DNA from: an uncultured Verrucomicrobiota bacterium
Lineage (GTDB): Bacteria; Verrucomicrobiota; Kiritimatiellia; RFP12; UBA1067
Direction: 5' to 3'
DNA length: 28,158 bases
Assembly (NCBI GenBank): GCA_946543025.1
Contig: CAMNLN010000006.1
Coordinates: 1-28,158 of the forward strand
Shown here: one piece after another, positions 8,685 to 16,210 of the stretch
Layout of the letters: each line of letters begins with the position of its first letter
Position numbering within the stretch: the first letter of the stretch is position 1
The notes under the pieces: generated by a model
The model's input: only the letters and a program-made list of their open reading frames with translations
Told to the model about the DNA's origin: nothing
Databases searched by the model: none
Program-made: the position numbers and the translations under genes

Positions 8685-10070
8685 ATGAGTTTGTCTCGCA
8701 GGGCTTTTCTGGGTGCGGCGGCGCCGTTCGCGTTGGGCGGATGCCGCAACCTGTTCGCCGGCGGCTACGCCGCGCCGCGTCGTCCGCCGGTCTCCGAGCG
8801 CATCAACCTCGGAATCATCGGGTGCGGTACGCAGGCGTACGGCAACGTCGGCCAGTTTCTTCAGGATCCGCGCGTCCAGATCGTCGTAACGTGCGATCCC
8901 GTGCTGGAGGCGCCCGGCTACAGCTACAAGGCGCATCTGCCGGGCGGGCGACTCGTCTTCAAGCGCCAGGTGGACGAGAAGTACGGCAACGCGTCCTGCC
9001 GCATGGAGGAGGATTGGCGGCGTGTGGTCGACGACCCGACGGTGGACGCCGTGGCGATTATTACGCCCGACCACTGGCATGCGCTGATCGCCATCGAGGC
9101 GATGAAACATGGCAAGCACGTCTATTGCCAGAAGCCGCTCACGGTCGGCATTGCCGAGGGCCAGGCGATGGTGCGGGCGGCGAAGAAGTCCGGCGTCACG
9201 TTTCAGGTGGGCAACCAGGGGCGCAGCAACTCGGCGCATCGTGTGGCGGCGGAGTTGGCGATCAACGGTTATCTGGGCGCCATCAAGAGCGTGCACGTGG
9301 CCATCCCCGGCGGCTCGGGCGGCAAGTGGGGACATGGCTTGGAGACGGCCCGGCGGACGATCCCGCCGTACTTCACGAAAGAGGCTTGGGCGCTCTGGCA
9401 GGGTCCGGCCGCGCATTGGGAGGACGATGCGTTCATCCCCGGCATTCACGAGCCGATGTGCTGGCGCTGGAACAGACGTTATGGCGGCGGCATGATTACT
9501 GACTTCGGCGCGCACGAGTTCGACCTCATGCAGCAGGGGCTGGGCATGGATCGGTCTGGCCCCGTGGCGATCGAGAACTTCACCGCCGCCGATTGGCAGG
9601 ACGACCGAAACGTGTTCTCGTGGGCCGGCTCTTTCGACTTTGACTTCGTCTACGCAAACGGCGTGCGTGTGCATGTCACGAACATGAAGCCGGGCGTCGG
9701 GCGCGGCGTCACGTTCGTCGGCGAGAAAGGAACCGTCTCGACCGTCGGCGGTCTCCAGCGGCCAGACTATCTGCGGAAATGGAACGAGAAGCGCGACCTC
9801 AAGGATTCGGAAATCCATCTCTACCGACCGAAGGACGGCCATTCGCACGAGATGGATTTCATCGACGGCATCTACGAGAACCGTCCGATCTGCACGGACT
9901 GCGAGATCGGACACCGTACGATCTCGGCGGCGCACATCGCGAACATCTGCGAACGGGTTGGCGCGAAGACCCTCAAGTGGGATCCCGTGGCCGAGCGCTT
10001 CGTCGGCAACGAGGCGGCGAACGCGCTGCTTGAAGTGCCGTATTCCAACGGCTACACCCTTGCCGTCTAG
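8685..10070 (+). CDS. Gfo/Idh/MocA family oxidoreductase, Tat-exported lipoprotein
   Basis: This is a 461-residue NAD(P)-dependent sugar or cyclitol oxidoreductase-like protein; the substrate cannot be told. The N-terminus is a Tat signal (SRRAFLG, residues 4-10) followed by a perfect lipobox, LGGC with Cys20, so the mature protein is probably a folded lipoprotein outside the cytoplasm. The Rossmann loop GIIGCG is at residues 43-48. DHWHALIAIEAMKHGKHVY leads into QKPLT with Lys150, in place of the more common EKP. ITDFGAHEFD is the family's D-x-G-x-H motif. The ATG at 8685 is chosen for GGAG at 8671-8674 and the signal peptide; the frame is open further upstream, inside ftsW. It lies 17 bases after ftsW. 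Its stop codon overlaps the stop of the convergent heparinase-like gene. A role in sugar or glycan breakdown outside the cytoplasm is inferred. Confidence 0.92.
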   Translation: MSLSRRAFLGAAAPFALGGCRNLFAGGYAAPRRPPVSERINLGIIGCGTQAYGNVGQFLQDPRVQIVVTCDPVLEAPGYSYKAHLPGGRLVFKRQVDEKYGNASCRMEEDWRRVVDDPTVDAVAIITPDHWHALIAIEAMKHGKHVYCQKPLTVGIAEGQAMVRAAKKSGVTFQVGNQGRSNSAHRVAAELAINGYLGAIKSVHVAIPGGSGGKWGHGLETARRTIPPYFTKEAWALWQGPAAHWEDDAFIPGIHEPMCWRWNRRYGGGMITDFGAHEFDLMQQGLGMDRSGPVAIENFTAADWQDDRNVFSWAGSFDFDFVYANGVRVHVTNMKPGVGRGVTFVGEKGTVSTVGGLQRPDYLRKWNEKRDLKDSEIHLYRPKDGHSHEMDFIDGIYENRPICTDCEIGHRTISAAHIANICERVGAKTLKWDPVAERFVGNEAANALLEVPYSNGYTLAV

Positions 10071-12085
10071 CGTGTCTCGTCGAGAATACGCGTGGTGCCG
10101 TCTGCGAGGGCGATGGTGAAGGAGGTGGCCTGCGGGTCGGTGTCCGCCGTCACGCCGCGCAGGAGGTTCTTGCCGTCGCGGTAGGGATAGAGCACGGTGA
10201 CGACGCGCCGTCCCTTGGAGAACGTTCCTTGCGCGACGGGCGTGGGGATGGGACGATGTTCGTGCGGGCCGCCGATCCAGATGGGCATCCAGCCCTGGAA
10301 ATACGGCTCATGCTGGCCTTTCATGTCCGTGATCTTCAGGGTGGGGTCGCTCATGACGGCGGCGAGGCCGACGCCGCCCCCGAAATCGCCCGTGAAGCTC
10401 TGCCCGTCGATCGAGAGCGCGCATTCCTCGAGATGCCACATGATCTCGAAGGTGTGCGCGCGGTCGTTCGGCGCGGAGAGGCGGTCGATGACGACGAAGA
10501 AGGGCGCGAGGCCGGGTTCGTTCTTGAGGAAAAGGACGGTGCGGTCGTGGATCGTCGGCTTCTGCTGCGGGCCGTAGCCGTCCTTGTACGCCGAGCGGGC
10601 GACGTCGCGGGCGGGCGTCGTGGAGAAGGAGACGTCGGCCTTTGCGGTGATGTCCTCGTCGCGCCAGCGGTAGGTGCGGCGGCGGTTCTGCTCGAATCCA
10701 TCTACGCGGATGGTGTTGTGCGCGCGGGTGGAGAGAACGTATTTGCGGCAGTCGGAGCTGTCGTACATGTAGTTGCCGCCCTCGGTGAGCAGTTGCTTGC
10801 CGTAGGCACGCATGACGAAATTGAGCTTGTCCTCGTGCTGGTGGCCGCGTCCGAAGGGAGAGCCGTCCATGTAGCCCCACACGGCATCCTTTTCCCAGGA
10901 AGAGCGGAACACTACCGCACCTGCCCACGGGAACACGCATGAGAGGTAGTTTGGCTTTGCTCCCTCCTTGCCGTCCGTCGCGAACCAGCGGAAGTCGGCG
11001 CGGTCCGGGTAGAGCCTTGCCGCCGTGCGGCACCAGCGGGCCACGTCCATGCTGCCGCCGTCGTTGAGGCAGGGGGTGCCGCCGTTGGGCGTGGCGAGGC
11101 GCACGTACGTCTCGAACATCTTCTCGAGGCCGGCGCGGATGAACTCGGGCTTTTCCAGCCCCAGCAGCTCGTACAGATCGAACACGCCCAGGTAGTTGGA
11201 GATCACCACGCCGTGGTAGCCGGTGGCGAGCTCGTACTGGAAGCCGTCCGGATAAACCTGACGGGAGAACTCCTCCTGCAGGCGCTTGAGGGCATATTCC
11301 TTCCATTCGGGCGCGTCGTTCAGGAACGGGTAGAGGAGCGCGATCCGCAGGAGACCGTGCAGTTCCATGAGGAGCCAGTTGCCGTTCGTGGAGTTGTTGC
11401 GCAGGCGCCAGCCGTGTTCCCAGATGGAGATGAAGTAGCGCGTGAGGAATTCGTCCGTCACGTGCGGCGACTTCGCGAAGGCGGCGATCTGGCGGCTCCA
11501 GCCGGTCATGCGAATGCCGGCCTCGATCGTGCGCCAGCAACGCGTGGCGCCGGGTTTCGCCTGCTCCGGAACGAGCGCCTGGTCGAACCAGCTGGAGATC
11601 ATGTCGATCCAGACGACGACGGCCTTTTCGTCCCCGGTGGCCGTGTAGTACTCGGCAAGCGTCGTCCAGAAGGGGTGGCGCGAGAGTTGCCAAGTCCATT
11701 CCTTGTACTGGTTGAACGTGGGGTTGAGGTTCCAGTCCACCTTGTGGTCCGCAAAGTGATGCGGCATGCCGCAAGAGGAGAGCTTGTAGTCCATGATCTC
11801 GTCGGCGCGGCGTTTGAGCGCGCGCAACTCTTTGGACGTGTACTTCCTCGTGAGCCAGTCCTTGTTGAGCTTGTCTGGCTTGAGCGCCGCGCGCGCGTAG
11901 GCGGCGAACAGCTTCTCGGCCCCTGCGACGTCGTCCGCCGCCAAGCGCGCGGGGATGCCGGCGAGCGCCGGCACGGCCATGTCGACATGCTTTTCGAAAA
12001 ACTCCTTGACGGGTGTGCGCGGGCCTGCAAGTACAATCGCTTGCGCGAGGCACGCGCCAGCCAAAACGATGCGTGTTGACTTCAT
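10067..12085 (-). CDS. Secreted heparinase II/III family protein (polysaccharide lyase-like)
   Basis: This 672-residue protein resembles the heparinase II/III and alginate-lyase superfamily, which cleave uronic-acid polysaccharides by beta-elimination. A signal peptide is followed by an alpha-helical toroid-like region (about residues 80-370, with NGNWLLMELHGLLRIALL and YPDGFQYELATGYH). A C-terminal beta-sandwich region then contains GRGHQHEDKLNF (His415 and His417), LLTEGGNYMYD and AHNTIRVDG, which are typical of the family. The polysaccharide substrate cannot be assigned. The start at 12085 is supported by AAGGAG just upstream on the minus strand, and there is a good -10 box further upstream. 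It is transcribed divergently from guaB and converges on the oxidoreductase gene with a four-base stop overlap. The neighbouring exported oxidoreductase could act on the same glycan, but that is inference. Confidence 0.9.
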   Translation of the reverse strand: MKSTRIVLAGACLAQAIVLAGPRTPVKEFFEKHVDMAVPALAGIPARLAADDVAGAEKLFAAYARAALKPDKLNKDWLTRKYTSKELRALKRRADEIMDYKLSSCGMPHHFADHKVDWNLNPTFNQYKEWTWQLSRHPFWTTLAEYYTATGDEKAVVVWIDMISSWFDQALVPEQAKPGATRCWRTIEAGIRMTGWSRQIAAFAKSPHVTDEFLTRYFISIWEHGWRLRNNSTNGNWLLMELHGLLRIALLYPFLNDAPEWKEYALKRLQEEFSRQVYPDGFQYELATGYHGVVISNYLGVFDLYELLGLEKPEFIRAGLEKMFETYVRLATPNGGTPCLNDGGSMDVARWCRTAARLYPDRADFRWFATDGKEGAKPNYLSCVFPWAGAVVFRSSWEKDAVWGYMDGSPFGRGHQHEDKLNFVMRAYGKQLLTEGGNYMYDSSDCRKYVLSTRAHNTIRVDGFEQNRRRTYRWRDEDITAKADVSFSTTPARDVARSAYKDGYGPQQKPTIHDRTVLFLKNEPGLAPFFVVIDRLSAPNDRAHTFEIMWHLEECALSIDGQSFTGDFGGGVGLAAVMSDPTLKITDMKGQHEPYFQGWMPIWIGGPHEHRPIPTPVAQGTFSKGRRVVTVLYPYRDGKNLLRGVTADTDPQATSFTIALADGTTRILDETR

Positions 12086-12105
12086 CTGCTTCTCCTTACG
12101 CGGCC

Positions 12106-12134
12106 ATTATACCGCAAATCGGCCGTCCCGTCGT
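12106..12134 (-). promoter_or_regulatory. Sigma-70-like promoter for the heparinase-like gene
   Basis: Read on the minus strand, a perfect TATAAT lies at 12111-12106. A weak -35 (ACGACG, three of six matches) lies 17 bases upstream at 12134-12129. Transcription would begin near 12099, leaving a short leader that contains the AAGGAG ribosome site. The weak -35 suggests help from an activator. Confidence 0.55.
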
Positions 12135-12165
12135 CTCCTTCGTTAAGATTTTTCGGCGTTTTGGC

Positions 12166-12194
12166 TTGCCAAACGGCCCCGAAAAGAGTATAAC
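12166..12194 (+). promoter_or_regulatory. Sigma-70-like promoter for guaB
   Basis: TTGCCA at 12166-12171 and TATAAC at 12189-12194 are separated by exactly 17 bases. Each matches five of six consensus bases. The predicted start is near 12201, giving a 28-base leader with TAGGAG at 12217-12222 before the ATG. This is the best-formed promoter in the window. I see no purine-repressor-like operator in the short leader. Confidence 0.7.
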
Positions 12195-12228
12195 CTTGCG
12201 GGAAAAAGCACAGAGTTAGGAGCAAGCC

Positions 12229-13731
12229 ATGGCCAAGAACAGGTATTTGGACGAATTCATGAAGACCTTTCCTTACGAGGGGCTCACCTACGACGACGTG
12301 ACGCTCGTCACGCAATATGCCGATTTCCTGCCGGACGATACCTCTCTTGAGACGCAGCTCACGAGCCGTCAGAAGATGAACATTCCGTTCCTCTCGGCGG
12401 CAATGGACACCGTCACAGAGGCGCCGATGGCGATCGCGATGGCGCTTGCCGGCGGCATCGGCGTGATCCACAAGAACCTGGAGAACGACGAGCAGGCCGC
12501 GCAGGTGGCCAAGGTGAAGAACTATCTCAACGGCCTCATCGCCAAGCCAGTCTGCTTCCATGCGAACGACGACATCAGCTTCCTCAGGTCGGAGAAGAAG
12601 CGCATGGGGTTGAAGTTCAACGGCTTTCCTGTCCTGGACGACCAGGAGCGCCTCGTGGGCATGATCACGAGTTCGGACATGCGCTACGCGCCGATGACGG
12701 CCGCGAAGCTCGCCGACGTGATGACCGCCGCTGCCATTACCGCCAAGCCCGGCACCTCGCTCAAGAAGGCGTACGAGATCATGCGCGCGAACAAGATCGG
12801 CAAGCTGCCGCTCGTGGACAGGGCCGGGCGGCTCGTGGGTCTCTACTCCTTCACGGACGTGCAGCAGATCGTGGAGAACAAGGACTCGACCATCAACCGC
12901 GACGAAAAGTTTCGCCTGCGCGTGTCCGCGTCCGTTTCGGGCGGCACGGGCGACTACACGCGCATGGAGAAGCTGGCCGACGCCGGCGTGGACGTGGTGG
13001 TGGTGGACTCCGCGCACGGTCACACGAAGGGCATCATGGACATGACCACGTGGATCACGAAGCACTATCCGAATGTGGACGTGATCGCGGGCAACATCGC
13101 GACTGGCGAGGCGGCGACGGCGCTCGCGAAGGCCGGCGCCCACGCCGTGAAGGTGGGCATCGGGCCAGGGTCGATCTGCACGACGCGCGTCGTGTGCGGG
13201 GTGGGCATTCCTCAGCTGACGGCCGTCTACAATGCCGCGAAGGCGCTGCGCGGCACGGGCGTGCCGGTGATCGCGGACGGCGGCATCAAGCTTTCGGGCG
13301 ACGTGCCGAAGGCGCTCGCGGCGGGCGCGTCGAGCGTGATGCTCGGCAGCGTGCTCGCGGGCACGGAGGAGAGCCCGGGCGAGAAGATCTACGCGAACGG
13401 GCGGCAGTACGTCGTCTATCGCGGCATGGGCTCGATGGCCGCGCTCAAGAACGGCAAGGGGTCGCGCGCGCGCTATTTCCAGGACAACGAGGCGGAGGAC
13501 GACCTGGTGCCGCAGGGCATCGAGGGCATGGTGCCGTACTCGGGACACGTGCACTCCATCATGACGCAGTTCTGCGGCGGGCTGCGCGCGTCGCTCGGCT
13601 ACTGCGGCACGAAGACGATCGCCGAGCTCCAGGAGCGGGGCCGGTTCTACCGCGTGACGGCGGCGGGCCAGCGCGAGGCGCGCCCGCACGACATCACGAT
13701 CACCAAGGAAGCGCCGAACTACCGCACGTAG
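12229..13731 (+). CDS. guaB: Inosine-5'-monophosphate dehydrogenase
   Basis: GuaB oxidises IMP to XMP with NAD+, the committed step of GMP synthesis, in the cytoplasm. The 500-residue protein has the usual IMPDH layout: an N-terminal barrel start (FPYEGLTYDDVTLVT, PFLSAAMDTVTE), a CBS-domain pair at roughly residues 95-210, then the rest of the barrel. The catalytic loop GPGSICTTR carries the nucleophile Cys317. DGGIKLSGD binds the phosphate of IMP, and YRGMGSMAA with the following RARYFQ belongs to the flap region. The ATG at 12229 is seven bases after TAGGAG. It has its own promoter. The GH39-EEP gene follows after only 24 bases with no visible terminator, so read-through transcription is likely even though the functions appear unrelated. 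Confidence 0.97.
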   Translation: MAKNRYLDEFMKTFPYEGLTYDDVTLVTQYADFLPDDTSLETQLTSRQKMNIPFLSAAMDTVTEAPMAIAMALAGGIGVIHKNLENDEQAAQVAKVKNYLNGLIAKPVCFHANDDISFLRSEKKRMGLKFNGFPVLDDQERLVGMITSSDMRYAPMTAAKLADVMTAAAITAKPGTSLKKAYEIMRANKIGKLPLVDRAGRLVGLYSFTDVQQIVENKDSTINRDEKFRLRVSASVSGGTGDYTRMEKLADAGVDVVVVDSAHGHTKGIMDMTTWITKHYPNVDVIAGNIATGEAATALAKAGAHAVKVGIGPGSICTTRVVCGVGIPQLTAVYNAAKALRGTGVPVIADGGIKLSGDVPKALAAGASSVMLGSVLAGTEESPGEKIYANGRQYVVYRGMGSMAALKNGKGSRARYFQDNEAEDDLVPQGIEGMVPYSGHVHSIMTQFCGGLRASLGYCGTKTIAELQERGRFYRVTAAGQREARPHDITITKEAPNYRT

Positions 13732-13755
13732 TTTCCTGTGCGAGGGGCAAGGATC

Positions 13756-16032
13756 ATGAAAAAGGCGATTCTACCGGCTCTTGCGCTGATCGCGTGCGCA
13801 ACGGCGGCGGACGAGTTTACGGCCGCGCGCGAAGGGAACGAGGCGAAGCCGGCAACCGTGGCGGTGGACTTCTCCGTCTCCTGTGGGCCCGTGAAGCCGA
13901 TGAACGCGGTGAACAACGGCCCCGTGGGCAACGGCGCCGGGGTGCGGCAGCACGGAAACTTTACCGAGTACCGCGCTGCGCGTATCCCGTTCGCTCGTAC
14001 GCACGACGCGGCCGAGTACATCGTCTATGGCGGAGACCACGTGGCCGACGTGACGGCGATGTTCCCCAATTTCGATGCGGACGAGAATGACCCGAAGAAC
14101 TACGACTTCACCGTCACAGACGCCTATCTCGGCGACATGCGCGCCGCTGGCACGGAGCCGTTCTTCCGTCTCGGGCAGCGCATCGAGCACGCCGCCAAGC
14201 GCTACAACGTGTGGCCGCCGAAGGACTTCGCCAAATGGGCGCGGATCTGCGAGCATGTCATCCGGCACTACAATCGCGGCTGGGCAAACGGTTTTACGTG
14301 GAGCATCAAGTATTGGGAAATCTGGAACGAACCGGACATCGACGAGAACTGGCAGAAGAAGGGCAATCCAAACATGTGGGGCGGCACGCCAGAGGAGTTC
14401 TTCGAATTCTTTGAGATCGCCGCGAAACACCTCAAAGGCAAGTTCCCCGAACTGAAGATCGGCGGACCGGCCCTTGCGGGGCGCATGGCCTACGGCGACA
14501 GGTTTCTGAAGTACCAGCACGAGCACGGTACGCCGATCGATTTCTTCTCCTGGCATATCTACGCGCGCGATCCGGCGGCCATGGCCGAACGGGCGCGCAC
14601 GGTGCGCGAGATGATGGAGAAGCACGGCTACGGGAACGCTGAGTCCATTCTGAACGAGTGGAACTATGTCAAGGGCTGGGGCAACTCGTATCACTCCTCG
14701 ATTACGCGGTTGGCTGGACAGAAGGGCGGCGCCTTCGTCGCGGCGGGCATGATTGCCTGCCAGCATGCGCCCGTGGACATGCTGATGTACTACGACGCCA
14801 AGCCTGACGCGCACTTCAACGGGATGTTCGACAAGACCACCCTGCGTCCCCTGCCCGCGTACTACGCCATCTACGCCTGGGGGCAGCTTGCGAAATGCGC
14901 CACGGCCGTGAAGGCGTCCGCGGACATCCCGGACATCTACGCGGCTGCCGCGCGCGGCAACGACGGGAATCGCATGCTGTTCCTGGCCCGTTATGCGGAC
15001 GATGACAACTTCTCGTCCGCCCGTCCGGTGACGGTTCGGCTGGCATCCGGCGCGTTTCCGCCGGAGGTGTCCGTCTATGTCACGGACGCCGACCGGCGGC
15101 ACACGGAGATGAAGCTGCCCGCGTCTTCGGCGAACGAGTTGCGCCTGATGATGGATCCGCAGTCGTTCATGCTCGTCGAGTATGACGAACCGCCGACGCC
15201 GTCGGAGAATTCGTTTGTCGTCTCATCCTTCAACATCCGCATCGATACGGACGAAAAGGGAAAGCCCGTCGACAGCGGAGACAATGCATGGCCAGCCCGT
15301 CGTCCGCGCGTCGCGGAGGTGGTGAGGAGCGGCGGTTTCCAGCTAATCGGTTTCCAGGAGGTCACAAAGACCATGTGGCCCGACCTCGTTGCGGATTTCC
15401 CCGAATTTCGCTTCGCCGACGGTCCCGACAAGCAGGGGCCGAATCCGATCGCATACCGTCCGGAGCTGTTCGAGCGGCTCGACTCGGGACGCTTCGCGCT
15501 TTCGGAGAAGCCCGAAGACTTCGAGACGCTCACCTGGGGATCGTCCAGCGTACGCGTGTGCCAGTGGGCGCTTCTGCGGCACAAGGGGACGGGGCGCCTC
15601 ATACGCATGTTCAACCAGCATCCGGATTGGAAGAGCATGGAGCAACGCGTGAAGGGGATGGAGCATGTCGTCGGGAAGATCAAGGCTGCGAAGGAGCGGG
15701 GGGAGCTGGTCATCCTCACCGGCGACATGAACGACATGGAAGGGGCGGTGTCGATCCATGCGTGGGCGCCGTTCGACGAACGATATCCGGTCGGCGCTTC
15801 GATCCGCCTCGCCAAGTCCGTGCTCTCCGACACCCTTGATATCTGCATGACTCCCCACGCGGGGCCTGTCCTGTCCAGCCATGGATACTCGCAGAAGCCT
15901 GGGTCGCGCTTGGACTACATCTTCGTCTCGGACGGCTTCCGCGTGCTGTCGCACAGGACGCACGACGACAGGCCGGACGGCAAGTACCCGTCCGACCACG
16001 ACGCCGTCTCGGCGCGTATCGATTTTCAGTGA
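13756..16032 (+). CDS. Secreted GH39-like glycosidase fused to an EEP-superfamily domain
   Basis: This is a single continuous 758-residue frame with two domains. Residues 1-20 form a signal peptide; LIAC (Cys14) could be a lipobox with a short hydrophobic core, or cleavage may follow ATA. Residues about 30-470 resemble glycoside hydrolase family 39 (beta-xylosidase and iduronidase types). The candidate acid/base is Glu192 in KYWEIWNEPD and the candidate nucleophile is Glu301 in ILNEWN. Residues about 486-758 form an endonuclease/exonuclease/phosphatase domain with VSSFNIR, QEV, LTGDMNDMEG, SRLDYIFVS and a terminal SDHDAV, so its metal and catalytic residues look intact. The first domain presumably cuts a glycoside and the second a phosphoester, possibly on the same exported substrate; this is inference. 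The ATG at 13756 follows GAGGGG by eight bases, and guaB ends 24 bases upstream. Confidence 0.88.
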   Translation: MKKAILPALALIACATAADEFTAAREGNEAKPATVAVDFSVSCGPVKPMNAVNNGPVGNGAGVRQHGNFTEYRAARIPFARTHDAAEYIVYGGDHVADVTAMFPNFDADENDPKNYDFTVTDAYLGDMRAAGTEPFFRLGQRIEHAAKRYNVWPPKDFAKWARICEHVIRHYNRGWANGFTWSIKYWEIWNEPDIDENWQKKGNPNMWGGTPEEFFEFFEIAAKHLKGKFPELKIGGPALAGRMAYGDRFLKYQHEHGTPIDFFSWHIYARDPAAMAERARTVREMMEKHGYGNAESILNEWNYVKGWGNSYHSSITRLAGQKGGAFVAAGMIACQHAPVDMLMYYDAKPDAHFNGMFDKTTLRPLPAYYAIYAWGQLAKCATAVKASADIPDIYAAAARGNDGNRMLFLARYADDDNFSSARPVTVRLASGAFPPEVSVYVTDADRRHTEMKLPASSANELRLMMDPQSFMLVEYDEPPTPSENSFVVSSFNIRIDTDEKGKPVDSGDNAWPARRPRVAEVVRSGGFQLIGFQEVTKTMWPDLVADFPEFRFADGPDKQGPNPIAYRPELFERLDSGRFALSEKPEDFETLTWGSSSVRVCQWALLRHKGTGRLIRMFNQHPDWKSMEQRVKGMEHVVGKIKAAKERGELVILTGDMNDMEGAVSIHAWAPFDERYPVGASIRLAKSVLSDTLDICMTPHAGPVLSSHGYSQKPGSRLDYIFVSDGFRVLSHRTHDDRPDGKYPSDHDAVSARIDFQ

Positions 16033-16045
16033 CTTTCGCTGCCAA

Positions 16046-16100
16046 TGTCGAGGTTTCGTGCATGAAGATTCTGCTCCATACGTGTTGCGGGCCGTGCGCG
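16046..16100 (+). repeat. Left copy of 55-bp direct repeat (queH start)
   Basis: This copy matches 17350-17404 at 54 of 55 positions; the single difference is T at 16056 against C at 17360. It covers the queH leader with its GAGG ribosome site, the ATG, and codons through the HTCCGPC active-site motif. It begins 13 bases after the stop of the GH39-EEP gene. Identity stops abruptly after the codon for Ala13. Confidence 0.95.
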
Positions 16101-16190
16101 TGCCCTTTCAACTTGAAGGACGGATTCGGTCTTGGCGGCGCGAACGACGGCCGAAAAATATTCAACTTTGCGTTGTTCAAATCTGAATAG
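16062..16190 (+). pseudogene. Truncated queH remnant
   Basis: The frame starting at the ATG at 16062 encodes 42 residues. The first 13 are identical to intact QueH (MKILLHTCCGPCA). The frame then reads CPFNLKDGFGLGG and ends at TAG 16188. The other Cys pairs and the YRQ-YCGC motif needed for epoxyqueuosine reductase are missing, so it cannot be functional. The stretch at 16101-16127 resembles a later part of queH near 17823-17854, sharing AAGGACGGATTC exactly. It may therefore be an internally deleted copy rather than a simple truncation. The remaining sequence to 16210 is AT-rich and holds the ATPase promoter. Confidence 0.75.
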
Positions 16191-16204
16191 GTTTTTGGTA
16201 TACT
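16176..16204 (+). promoter_or_regulatory. Promoter giving a leaderless ATPase transcript
   Basis: TATACT at 16199-16204 is preceded, 17 bases away, by TTCAAA at 16176-16181 (four of six matches). The usual start, seven bases after the -10, falls on 16211, the A of the ATPase ATG. No ribosome site precedes the ATG, in agreement with leaderless translation. The surrounding 60 bases are clearly richer in A+T than the neighbouring genes. Confidence 0.6.
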
Positions 16205-16210
16205 GTCCGC

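Noticed and set aside
12082..13689. Minus-strand open frame opposite guaB
   Set aside because: Arg/His/Ala-rich shadow of a highly conserved IMP dehydrogenase; no start signals and no motifs.
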